Part shown: in pieces, positions 23,625-31,755 of the stretch
Position numbering within the stretch: the stretch's first letter is position 1
Layout of the letters: the number at the start of each line of letters is the position of its first letter
Source: an uncultured bacterium
Lineage (GTDB): Bacteria > Planctomycetota > Phycisphaerae > Phycisphaerales > UBA1924
Length of the DNA: 64,000 nucleotides
Reading direction: 5' to 3'
Assembly (NCBI GenBank): GCA_903834785.1
Contig: CAILKP010000067.1
Location: 20,905-84,904, forward strand
Notes under the pieces: generated by a model
The model's database searches: none
What the model was told of the DNA's origin: nothing
The model's input: the letters and a program-made list of their open reading frames with translations, nothing else
Position numbers and translations under genes: made by a program

Positions 23625-25670
23625 TCACTTGCCGGGTGCGGCTTCCAGCTTGCGCAGGCGCTCTTCCATGTTCAGCAGCAGTTGCTGTTGTCGCTGGTTG
23701 ATCTCCCGCAGTTCCTGAATGGCCTTGATGCTCAGGACGGTCAGCCGCGAGTAGTCCACACCAACGGCGGCCCCCGTGGCATCGCGCGTCACGGCCTCGG
23801 GCAGCACGGTGGCCAGTTCTTCGGCGATCACGCCGACATCGTGCTTGCTCCGCACATCCGCCGGCGACTGGTCGTTCCAGATGAACTCGACCGGGCGGAT
23901 ATCCATGAGTTCAACCAGCCCGCGCCGCAGCGTGGTCACATCGTCCTTGTACTTGCCCGAGGAAGTCTGCGTCAAGGTCGTGCAGCGGATGTTGCCGCCG
24001 ACATCGAGGGTGAAGATGGTGCTCGGTGAGACCTTGATGCCGGTGTTGCCGTTACCAGCGATGGCGAAGATCTCGCCGGCGGCGGTGTTGTACAGCCGCC
24101 AGACGTTCAGGGTGTCCAGGTACGTCCACGCGGTGTTGCTGCCGCTGATGTAGCCGTAGAACGGCAGTCCGCCGTTTGGCGTCGTGATGTACATGCCGGT
24201 GTAGCCGCCGACGCCGCTGCCGATGCCAAAGCGCTCCGCCGCGGTCTGCGGTGCGGAACGGCCGACGCCGACAAAGCCGGGCGTGGCAAAGAGGTTGTTG
24301 GCCACGTTCAGCGACAGGCCGGTGCTGGCATCGGTGCCCTCAACGCCGAGCCGCGCGTTCGGTGCCGCGGTGCCGATGCCGAGGTTGCCGGCGGTGTAGA
24401 TCGCGCTGGTTCCTGAGAGCGTAAAGGGCGAAGCTCCCGGGGCGCCCGGAGCACCAGGCGCACCCGGCTGTCCGGCAGGCCCCGAAAGACCCTGCGGCCC
24501 TTGCGGACCGGCCGGGGCATTGAGCGCAACGCGGGCGATCGGGGCGATGCCGATCTGCTGCCTGGGCAGGAGTGTGACGTACGCGGTCTGGTCGGATCGC
24601 TTGGCCGACAGTTCGATGAAGCGATCGGTGTCGAAGCTGACGCCCGGGATGGCCAGGTACGGCAGTTCGACCGTGAAGAGTCCGTTGGTCACCACCACGC
24701 CGGTTGCATCGAACGTGCCGCGGCGAGTGGTGGTGTTCGGGCCGGAGTAGAAGTCGAACCGGATATCAAAAACGCCGTTGGCGGGCTGGCCCTGGTCCTC
24801 AAGCCGGCCCTGATACGACAGCACTCCCGCGGGCAGCGCGACGGTGGCGGTCAGCAATCCCGTGGTCGGGACACCGTTGTACGAACCCGCGCGGACGATG
24901 TAGCTTCCGGGGGTGAGCGTTACGGTCAGTTGCGATCCGCCGCTGCTGCGAAACGGTGCGGCGCAGGGGCCGCCGCCATCATCATTGGACGTGACGAGCG
25001 ATCCCCCGCACGCGACGAGGATCTCAATGAGCGGATCACCCACCAAGGCGCAGGCCCGCAGCGTGACGCTCGTCGTGTCTTGGATCGTCAGGACGTACCA
25101 GCTCCCCTGCGGCTGGGCAGCCGAGACGACCAGCTCATTGCCGCGGGCGTCGCCGAACAGAAGCGGGGTCGCGGTGGCGCACGTCGCGTTGATTCCGGGG
25201 GTGCTGGCGATGGCGGCAAGGCGGGTGATCGTCATCTGATAGGACTGCGCTGCGCTGCTGTACCACCCGGCGACGATGTTGTACTCCACACCTTCCCGTG
25301 CATCAAACTCAATCTGTGACTGTGACGAACACTGATCATCCCCGACGGTGATCGTCTGGCCCAACCAGGGGGCAGCGCACGAGTTGGTGACGGCCAGGAT
25401 GGTGTCCTGAGTCGTCAGGCCGCAGGTGGTCACCCGGTAGCGGTGACCGGTCCCGACAACGCGGAACACGCGAGCGTTAGTGATCGAACCGCCGCTCGAC
25501 GGGATGGTGACGCCGCTGCCGATGGCAACCTGCACACTGGCGCTTGTCGTCGGCAGCGGTGTCACGGTCGCTGGCGGGGGGCACAGTTGGGCTTGCGTGG
25601 CTGTGCCCAGAGCGCTGAGCACAGACGCCAGCACGATCGCGCGAAGAGCGGACATCAAAGTTGAGAGCAT
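23625..25670 (-). CDS. Secreted collagen-like protein with C-terminal S74 chaperone domain
   Basis: 681 residues from ATG 25670. A signal peptide (AIVLASVLSALGTATQA) is followed by Cys-containing beta-rich regions of unknown type. A section beginning LSYQGRLEDQGQPANGVFDI recurs in many bacterial surface proteins. A short Gly-X-Y collagen-like run (GPQGPQGLSGPAGQPGAPGA) lies at about 385-411, followed by IGTAAPNARLGVEG-type repeats. From about 565 comes a peptidase S74 intramolecular chaperone domain: SSGKYKDDVTTL, DIRPVEFIWND, DVGVIAEEL, VDYSRLTVLSIKAIQELRE, then a coiled coil. S74 domains trimerise fibres and usually cleave themselves off. Predicted to form a trimeric surface fibre; no dockerin tail. 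Confidence 0.88.
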   Translation of the reverse strand: MLSTLMSALRAIVLASVLSALGTATQAQLCPPPATVTPLPTTSASVQVAIGSGVTIPSSGGSITNARVFRVVGTGHRYRVTTCGLTTQDTILAVTNSCAAPWLGQTITVGDDQCSSQSQIEFDAREGVEYNIVAGWYSSAAQSYQMTITRLAAIASTPGINATCATATPLLFGDARGNELVVSAAQPQGSWYVLTIQDTTSVTLRACALVGDPLIEILVACGGSLVTSNDDGGGPCAAPFRSSGGSQLTVTLTPGSYIVRAGSYNGVPTTGLLTATVALPAGVLSYQGRLEDQGQPANGVFDIRFDFYSGPNTTTRRGTFDATGVVVTNGLFTVELPYLAIPGVSFDTDRFIELSAKRSDQTAYVTLLPRQQIGIAPIARVALNAPAGPQGPQGLSGPAGQPGAPGAPGAPGASPFTLSGTSAIYTAGNLGIGTAAPNARLGVEGTDASTGLSLNVANNLFATPGFVGVGRSAPQTAAERFGIGSGVGGYTGMYITTPNGGLPFYGYISGSNTAWTYLDTLNVWRLYNTAAGEIFAIAGNGNTGIKVSPSTIFTLDVGGNIRCTTLTQTSSGKYKDDVTTLRRGLVELMDIRPVEFIWNDQSPADVRSKHDVGVIAEELATVLPEAVTRDATGAAVGVDYSRLTVLSIKAIQELREINQRQQQLLLNMEERLRKLEAAPGK

Positions 25671-26155
25671 GTGAGAGGTTCCGTCGCGGGACTTGTGGAT
25701 TGTGGTTGGTTTGGCCGGAAGGGACTCATCGAGGTGACGTCCAGTAGTGCGAGAAGTGCGGCCGCCTTCTGCCAATGTCGTGCCGACGACGGTTCTGATC
25801 CATCCCAAAGATGGTTCTCGGCCTTCACGACTGCGTGCTGCGAGCGTTGCGGAACCCGCGGAAGGTGCATGTTTGGTGTTCGCCGCGATCTGTCGGTTGC
25901 GGGGCTAAGCGGCTGACAGGTCGCGCGTTCAGCTCTTCGGGCAGCACTGCTGAGCGTTCAAATCTGCTGCCAGTTGCCTGTCTGCATCCCCGAGCGATCC
26001 CCGCTGGCTGCACCAGATCCGGGTGGAACTGCGGGCCATTTCCTGCTGCGGCGTTGTTCCCGGGCCATCGGCGGGCCAACACTAACGCGGCTGGCCCGGC
26101 CTGCGTGTGCGGTTGTGGCTGCCGCGTTGCTTTGACTTCCGCGAGGTGCCCACCG
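25671..26155. other. Divergent intergenic region between the S74 and PduO genes
   Basis: 485 bp without a gene I can support. It must hold promoters for both neighbours but I cannot pick boxes with confidence. I looked for a cobalamin riboswitch before the adenosyltransferase gene and did not find its conserved boxes. Confidence 0.4.
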
Positions 26156-26887
26156 ATGGTCCGACTCAGCAAGATCTACACCAAGACCGGCGATGCCGGA
26201 ACGACCGGACTGGGCGACGGTCGCCGCGTGAGCAAGGACGACCTCCGCGTCGAGGCCTACGGCACGGTCGATGAGGCCAACGCCACCATCGGCGTGGTGG
26301 TCAACATCGCCGCACGATTCTCACCGGGCACGCTGCCCGCCCGCATCGCCGACCTGCTCAAGGGCGTGCAGAACGCCATGTTCGATGTCGGCGCCGACCT
26401 CTGCTGCCCGCTGACCCCCGGCGAGCAGCCCGGCCAGCGCCTGCGTGTGACCGCCGGCCAGACCGAGCGGCTCGAAAAGCACATCGATCACTTCAACGAG
26501 GACCTGCAGCCGCTCAACAGCTTCGTCCTGCCCGGCGGCAGCGAACTTGCCGCGGCGATGCACGTGGCCCGCACGGTGACGCGCCGGGCCGAGCGCTGCT
26601 GCGTCTCGCTGCTGGCCGCCGAGCCCGAGGGCACCAACGCCGAGACGGTGCGGTACCTCAACCGCCTGTCGGACCTGCTGTTCGTCCTGGGCCGTGTGGC
26701 CAACGAGAACGGCAAGGGCGATGTGCTGTGGGCACCCGGCGCCGACCAGGGTGGCCCGCCGAAGAAGGACAAGCCGGCGCGGGCCGAGAAGCCCGCCGCG
26801 GCAGGCGATGACAAGCCAGCACCGAAGTCGGCCACGAAACCGGCGGCCAAGTCTGCCGCCAAACCTGTCAGGAAACCCAAGTCATGA
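26156..26887 (+). CDS. Cob(I)yrinic acid a,c-diamide adenosyltransferase, PduO type
   Basis: 243 residues from ATG 26156, with GAGGTG ten bases upstream. It transfers the adenosyl group of ATP to cob(I)alamin. Signatures are KIYTKTGDAGTTGLGDGRRV (ATP-binding N-terminus), VEAYGTVDEANATIG, LNSFVLPGGSELAAAMHVAR, RTVTRRAERCCV and YLNRLSDLLFVLGR. About 45 residues beyond the usual C-terminus form a Lys/Ala/Pro-rich tail (KSATKPAAKSAAKPVRKPKS), not part of the catalytic fold. The stop codon overlaps the start of rpiA (ATGA), so the two are translationally coupled. Confidence 0.95.
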   Translation: MVRLSKIYTKTGDAGTTGLGDGRRVSKDDLRVEAYGTVDEANATIGVVVNIAARFSPGTLPARIADLLKGVQNAMFDVGADLCCPLTPGEQPGQRLRVTAGQTERLEKHIDHFNEDLQPLNSFVLPGGSELAAAMHVARTVTRRAERCCVSLLAAEPEGTNAETVRYLNRLSDLLFVLGRVANENGKGDVLWAPGADQGGPPKKDKPARAEKPAAAGDDKPAPKSATKPAAKSAAKPVRKPKS

Positions 26888-27696
26888 GCAAGCAGTCCGC
26901 GCCGTCATCCGCCCCCACCAACACGGCCGCCCCGGGCACCGATGCGCTGGCCGAGCGTGCGATCTCCTCGATCCGCCGCGGCATGACGGTCGGCCTCGGC
27001 ACAGGACGGGCGGCAGCGCGGTGCATTCGCGCTCTGGCGGCACGCTCGCAGCGCGAGAAGCTGGACCTGACCTGCGTGGCCACCAGCATCGCCTCGGCGG
27101 AACTGGCCACCTCGCTGGGGCTGCGGGTGGTGGACCTGGCCGAGGTCGCCCGGTTGGATTTCCTCTTTGACGGTGCCGACGAGGTGGCACCCGACCTGGC
27201 GATGATCAAAGGCGGCGGCGGCGCGATGACCCGTGAGAAGCTCGCCGCGGCAATGGCCCGGGCCGGCGCATCGCACGATACCCGCGGTGACAGCGCCCAG
27301 CCGCGCTGCGTGTACTGCATCGACAACACCAAGCTGGTGCCGTATCTGGGTGTGAAGTACCCGCTGCCGCTGGAGGTGCTGCCCGGGGCGGTCGGCTTCG
27401 TGCTAGGCATGCTTGAGGACTACGGCATGACGGCCACGCGCCGCGCCGACAAGCAGGATGCCGCCCGGCCCTACGTGACGGACAACGGCAACGCGGTGCT
27501 GGATGTGAAGCTTGACCTGCCCGCGCTGGAGGAAGACGGCTTTGACCTGCTTGATCTGGTGGTGCTGCTGGACAGCACGCCGGGCATCGTGGACCACGGC
27601 ATTTTCATGGACGAGGCGGACCTGGTGCTGGTGGAGACGCCCAAGGGCTTGACGGAGATGACCCGGCCTGATCCCGATGCGCAGGACGACGAGTAA
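26884..27696 (+). CDS. rpiA: Ribose-5-phosphate isomerase A
   Basis: 270 residues, somewhat longer than the usual 220-235. It interconverts ribose 5-phosphate and ribulose 5-phosphate. Visible motifs are VGLGTGRAAARCI (phosphate loop), LDFLFDGADEVAPDL with the catalytic Asp/Glu, MIKGGGGAMTREKL, VLPGAVGFVL, DNGNAVLDVKL and STPGIVDHGIF. The extra length is an N-terminal Ser/Ala/Thr extension and an insert near GASHDTRGDSAQPRCVY. The start overlaps the PduO stop by four bases, an unusual pairing of cobalamin and pentose-phosphate genes. Confidence 0.95.
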   Translation: MSKQSAPSSAPTNTAAPGTDALAERAISSIRRGMTVGLGTGRAAARCIRALAARSQREKLDLTCVATSIASAELATSLGLRVVDLAEVARLDFLFDGADEVAPDLAMIKGGGGAMTREKLAAAMARAGASHDTRGDSAQPRCVYCIDNTKLVPYLGVKYPLPLEVLPGAVGFVLGMLEDYGMTATRRADKQDAARPYVTDNGNAVLDVKLDLPALEEDGFDLLDLVVLLDSTPGIVDHGIFMDEADLVLVETPKGLTEMTRPDPDAQDDE

Positions 27697-27723
27697 AACG
27701 CGCGGCTGGCCACCGCCCGCAAC

Positions 27724-28530
27724 TCACCCACCCTGCCCGTGCGGCACATACTGGCTGATGCTCGCCAGCGGCTCGACTCGCTCGGGGCTTCCTGCACCAA
27801 GCAGCAGCCGCCCCTGAGCATCGATGCCGCGGATTGTGCCCTGACGCGTGTTGCCATCCGGCAGCGTCGCGCTGACGGTGCGGCCGATGCCCCACATCAC
27901 CTCCGCAAATGCCGCACACGCGGCTTCATCGCTCGCCGGTTCGTGCAGCACACCAAGGACCGAGGCCACGAGCCGCTTGCGGAAGATCTCCAGTTCAATC
28001 GGCTCACCCGTCAGTGAGATGGTGCTCGCCGCGGCGGCCTGAACCTCCGGGTGCAGTGTGGAGACCGGATTGTTGATGTTGCAGCCGATGCCGACGAGCA
28101 CCCAGCGGGTGGTAGTTGATAGCGGGCTGGTGGGCAGTCGCGTCGGGCCGCTGGCGGTTTCGATCAGCATACCCGCGAGCTTGCGGTCACTGGCCATCAC
28201 GTCATTGGGCCACTTGCAGCGGATGCTGAAGTTGGGGCCCATTGCCCGGGCCAGTACCCGCTGAACCGCGAGCCCCAACTGCAGTGAGAGTGTCTCGGGC
28301 AGGTGGCCACCGGCGTACGGGCCGCCGCCCTCGGGCAGCGGCCACAGCAGCGTCATCCACAGCCCGCCGAAGGGGCTGCTCCAGTGCCGCCCGTGCCGGC
28401 CGATGCCGCCGGTCTGCCGAGCGGCCAGCACCAGGTGCGACTGGGGTGGAAGTTCACCACTGGCCACCAGCCGCCGGGCCTGCAGAGAGGTGGAATCAAG
28501 CTGGTCGAATCGCAGAACGTGAACGGACAC
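27724..28530 (-). CDS. birA: Biotin--[acetyl-CoA-carboxylase] ligase, no HTH domain
   Basis: 268 residues from GTG 28530. It attaches biotin to the carrier domain of biotin enzymes. Motifs are the N-terminal FDQLDSTSLQARRL, AARQTGGIGRHGRHWSSP (biotinyl-AMP loop, a variant of GRGRRGR), CKWPNDVMASDRKLAGML, VLVGIGCNINNP and the C-terminal SH3-like part (TIRGIDAQGRLLLGA). The DNA-binding domain found in E. coli BirA is absent, so it is a ligase only. The upstream lipoprotein amidase gene ends 37 bp before it on the same strand, suggesting an operon. Confidence 0.94.
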   Translation of the reverse strand: MSVHVLRFDQLDSTSLQARRLVASGELPPQSHLVLAARQTGGIGRHGRHWSSPFGGLWMTLLWPLPEGGGPYAGGHLPETLSLQLGLAVQRVLARAMGPNFSIRCKWPNDVMASDRKLAGMLIETASGPTRLPTSPLSTTTRWVLVGIGCNINNPVSTLHPEVQAAAASTISLTGEPIELEIFRKRLVASVLGVLHEPASDEAACAAFAEVMWGIGRTVSATLPDGNTRQGTIRGIDAQGRLLLGAGSPERVEPLASISQYVPHGQGG

Positions 28531-28567
28531 GGATGGACACTCGTGTGGTGTGCGGGGTGCGGGCGGG

Positions 28568-29800
28568 TCAGGGCTTGGGAGTCGCGGGTGGAACCGGAGC
28601 GGGCGTTGCCGGGGGAGCGGGTGCGGGCGCCGGTGCCGGTGCAGCAGCCGGAGCCGCGGGCGGCGCTGCCGGTCCCACGTTGGCGCCCTTCACGGCCAGG
28701 GCTTCTTCAACCGGTGCGTTGCCGGGGGCAAGCTCATCAATGCCGATGATCCGCCGCGCACCGTTGACCACCCGGTCCCAGTCAAAGGCCGAGCCCGGGT
28801 CGGCCTTGTCATCCTGAATGTGGTAGTGGCCCAGCACGCCGGTGAAGGCCTTGAGCTGCTCATCGGGCAGCTTGCCGGTGACCAGCTTGCCATCGGCACC
28901 CTTGGGGTAATCCAGCCGGATCCGCGGCAGCGCCTTGTGCAGCGCGGCGGTCAGCTTCGTCAGTGAGTCGTACTGCTGGTCCGTCAGGTCGTACTGCATC
29001 CGCGGCGAACCCTGGATGGTGCCCACGATCGGCCGCTGACGCGACGGGCGGCCGATGAAGTCCTTCGTGCGCACGCCTCCACCACCCAGTTCCGGCGGCA
29101 CCGTGATGGTCACGTTGCCTTCCTGATCCATGCTGTACCAGCGGGTAAAGGGGTGCTTCTCCTTGACCGTGTACGCGCCCATGTTGGCGATCTCGATGCC
29201 CACGGAGCGGTCGTTGCTGGTCGTGGCGTGGTACGCGCGTTCCTTAAGGTCCAGCGTCTGGTAGATGGTGCCGTCGATATCCACCATGAAGTGGACCGAC
29301 AGGCCGCGGACATCGTGCAGGATGCGGAAACACGTGCGCGACGTGCCGCAGACGTCGTAGTGCAGGACAAACTGGTCGACCTGCTCGCGGAGGGTCTCCA
29401 GGTCGATGCCGCCGCCGCGGATCGCTTCGATCTGCGAGGCCGTCAGCGTGATGCCCGGCCAGGGCTCGGGCTGCTTTTCGGCAAACCGCATGAAACGGGG
29501 GCTGTAGCGGGCGGGGCTGTCCGGCCCGCCGCCGTCCTTCTTGCTCGCTTCCCAGGAGGCGTCCTTTACACGTGCGAACCGCTTCTCGGTGCGGTATGCG
29601 TCGTAGCCGCCCGGATCGGTCCAGAGCACCACCGGGGCGCCGGTGTGGAAGAGCACACCGGCGACCATGATCTCATCGCCCTTGCGTGGGTAGGCCACAT
29701 CGCCGATGCGCTGCTGCATGCAGCCGGGCAGCAGGCAGAGCAGGACGGCACAGACCAGGAAGCGGGAGACGGTGTGGATCGGACGCGCATCGTGCGGCAT
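28568..29800 (-). CDS. N-acetylmuramoyl-L-alanine amidase lipoprotein (Amidase_2/PGRP fold)
   Basis: 410 residues from ATG 29800. A lipoprotein signal ends in LCLLPGC, with the lipidated Cys at 27. The zinc amidase fold is shown by VDQFVLHYDVCGTS (His ligand), LSVHFMVDIDGTIYQTLDLK, ERAYHATTSNDRSVGIEIAN, and GHYHIQDDKADPGSAFDW with the second His and the active-site region. An N-terminal segment of about 110 residues and a Pro/Ala-rich tail of about 45 residues flank the domain. Predicted to trim peptidoglycan stem peptides from a membrane anchor. Peptidoglycan is present in planctomycetes, so this fits. Confidence 0.92.
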   Translation of the reverse strand: MPHDARPIHTVSRFLVCAVLLCLLPGCMQQRIGDVAYPRKGDEIMVAGVLFHTGAPVVLWTDPGGYDAYRTEKRFARVKDASWEASKKDGGGPDSPARYSPRFMRFAEKQPEPWPGITLTASQIEAIRGGGIDLETLREQVDQFVLHYDVCGTSRTCFRILHDVRGLSVHFMVDIDGTIYQTLDLKERAYHATTSNDRSVGIEIANMGAYTVKEKHPFTRWYSMDQEGNVTITVPPELGGGGVRTKDFIGRPSRQRPIVGTIQGSPRMQYDLTDQQYDSLTKLTAALHKALPRIRLDYPKGADGKLVTGKLPDEQLKAFTGVLGHYHIQDDKADPGSAFDWDRVVNGARRIIGIDELAPGNAPVEEALAVKGANVGPAAPPAAPAAAPAPAPAPAPPATPAPVPPATPKP

Positions 29801-29870
29801 GGTCAAACGTAGCCGCGGGAGGCGGGAGCGAGGACACCGGATGATGAACTGCACGGGGCCGGCGGCGGGA

Positions 29871-30317
29871 TCAACCTCGCTGGACCAGGTACACCCCGCC
29901 CAGCACCAGCAGGGCCCCTGCGGCCCGCGGCAGGGTGATCTCGCGGACCGGTACCTCCAGCCAGCCGAAGTGGTCGATGGCCAGCGAGCAGATCACCTGA
30001 CCCAGGATCATGCACCCCACCAGCGTGGCGGCACCAATCTTGGGCTGGGCGAGCACGGCGACGGTGACAAAGAAGGCTCCCAGCAGGCCGCCGGTAAAGC
30101 CGTACCACGGCGTGCCGGGCACGTGCTGGAGCTTGGGCTGATCCACGCGGGCCAGCAGCAGGACGAGGCCGAGGGCCAGGGTGCCCCCGGCGAAGCTGAT
30201 CAGTGCCGCGAAGATGGGGCTTTCGCTGCTGCGGCGGATCGCACCGTTGACGCCTGCTTGGACCGGGATGAACACACCGGCCAGCACGGCCGCCAGAACG
30301 TACGGGAGAAACGCCAT
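29871..30317 (-). CDS. YdcZ/DUF606-type small DMT permease
   Basis: 148 residues from ATG 30317. The frame is open far upstream but only as antisense to proA. Five or so hydrophobic helices occur (YVLAAVLAGVFIPVQAGVNG, FAALISFAGGTLALGLVLLL, FTGGLLGAFFVTVAVLAQ, ATLVGCMILGQVICSLAIDH, AAGALLVLGGVYLV). The GVNG..R and GG.LGA.FV patterns are typical of this family of the drug/metabolite transporter superfamily. Substrate unknown. Seventy bp upstream of the amidase gene, same strand; divergent from proA. Confidence 0.9.
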   Translation of the reverse strand: MAFLPYVLAAVLAGVFIPVQAGVNGAIRRSSESPIFAALISFAGGTLALGLVLLLARVDQPKLQHVPGTPWYGFTGGLLGAFFVTVAVLAQPKIGAATLVGCMILGQVICSLAIDHFGWLEVPVREITLPRAAGALLVLGGVYLVQRG

Positions 30318-30446
30318 ACGGATCTGTAGGCGGCAGGGCGGCGGCAGGGCGGGGGAGAGGGCGGAACACAGGCTGGGGAACAGGTTGGGGCAATCCACCG
30401 TCCCCGCGGCCGTGGTGCCGGGCCCGCTGCCTGCCAACCCTTGGCT

Positions 30447-31739
30447 ATGAGCATCGTCCCGCCGGAGCAGACCAGTGAGAGCATCGATCAGCTGGGGCCG
30501 CGTGCGCGGCGGGCGAGCCATCAGGTCATGGGCCTTCCCGCGGCGACGCGCAACCAGGCCCTCGTGGAGCTGGCGCGGCTCCTGGCCGCCCAGAGCCAGC
30601 AGATTCTGGAGGCAAACACTCGCGACCTCGCGGCGGCGGAGCGGGCTGGGGTCAGCGGACCGAAGCTCAAACGGCTGGGGCTGAGTGCCGAGGCGGTAGC
30701 GAATCTGGCGGCGGGGGTGCGGGCGGTCGCAGGCCAGCCCGACCCGCTGGGTGGCGTGACGCGTCAGTGGCGCAGCCCGTCGGATCTCATCGTTGAAAAG
30801 GTGCGCACCCCGCTGGGGGTGATCGCGATGATCTACGAGGCCCGGCCGGGCGTAACGGTTGATGCCTTCGCGCTGTGCTTTAAGGCCGGCAACGCCTGCA
30901 TCCTCAAAGGCGGGCGTGAGGCGGCGGAGACCAACGCCGTGCTGCTCGGACTCATCCGGCGGGCACTGGGGCAGTTCGGCGTCACGGCCGATGCGGTCCA
31001 ACTGGTGACCAGCACGGACCGCGAGCAGCTCAAGGTGCTGCTGGCCGATCGCGGGAACATTGACCTGGTCATTCCGCGCGGCGGTGAGGAGCTGATCCGA
31101 TTCGTCGCCGAGCACAGCCGCATCCCCACGCTGCAGCACTTCAAGGGCGTGTGCCATGTGTACGTCCACGCCGCGGCGGATCTGGACATGGCCGAGCGGA
31201 TCTGCGTGACAGGGAAAACCAGCAGCCCGGCAACCTGCAACGCCACTGAGTGCATTCTGGTTGACGGTGCCATCGCCGAGCAGTTTGTGCCCCGGCTGGT
31301 CGCGGCGTACCGGGCGGTTGGCGTTGAGGTCCGGGGTGATGCCCAGGTGTGCCGGCTGGGCGGGGCGGCCGTACAGCCGGCCGGCGAGCAGGACTTCGGC
31401 TGCGAGTTCCTGGATCTCGTGGTCGCCATGAAGGTGGTGGGGGGGAAGTTCGGTGCAGGAAGTATGGAACAGGCCATCGAGCACATCCACCGGTACACCT
31501 CCGACCATACCGAAGCGATTGTCACGGCGGATCCCGTAGCCGCCGACACCTTCGTGCGGGCAGTCCGCAGTTCGTGCGTGCTGGTCAACGCCTCCACCCG
31601 CAACAACGACGGCGGTGCGCTGGGCCTTGGGGCCGAGATCGGTATCTCCACATCGCGGCTGCATGCCTACGGGCCCATGGGCGTTCAGGAGCTGACCATC
31701 GAGCGGTTTGTGGTGCGCGGGCAGGGACAGTGCCGCTGA
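30447..31739 (+). CDS. proA: Gamma-glutamyl phosphate reductase
   Basis: 430 residues from ATG 30447 (TTG 30441 is possible). It catalyses the NADPH-dependent second step of proline synthesis. Motifs are VRTPLGVIAMIYEARPGVTV, NACILKGGREAAETN, NIDLVIPRGGEELI, TLQHFKGVCHVYV, the catalytic Cys in SSPATCNATECIL, and SCVLVNASTRNNDGGALGLG. A Gly-Lys-Ser/Thr-type change (ICVTGKTSSPATCN in place of KTQRPSVCN) is mild variation. proB is not in the window. The membrane protein gene follows after 16 bp. Confidence 0.96.
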   Translation: MSIVPPEQTSESIDQLGPRARRASHQVMGLPAATRNQALVELARLLAAQSQQILEANTRDLAAAERAGVSGPKLKRLGLSAEAVANLAAGVRAVAGQPDPLGGVTRQWRSPSDLIVEKVRTPLGVIAMIYEARPGVTVDAFALCFKAGNACILKGGREAAETNAVLLGLIRRALGQFGVTADAVQLVTSTDREQLKVLLADRGNIDLVIPRGGEELIRFVAEHSRIPTLQHFKGVCHVYVHAAADLDMAERICVTGKTSSPATCNATECILVDGAIAEQFVPRLVAAYRAVGVEVRGDAQVCRLGGAAVQPAGEQDFGCEFLDLVVAMKVVGGKFGAGSMEQAIEHIHRYTSDHTEAIVTADPVAADTFVRAVRSSCVLVNASTRNNDGGALGLGAEIGISTSRLHAYGPMGVQELTIERFVVRGQGQCR

Positions 31740-31755
31740 GGCGTGACCGTGCGCG

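Noticed and set aside
25990..26155. Possible cobalamin riboswitch before the PduO adenosyltransferase gene
   Set aside because: GGTGGAACTGCGGGCC is faintly reminiscent of the B12 box context, but I cannot find the conserved GCCACTG and GGGAA...GGTG...AA...CC arrangement.
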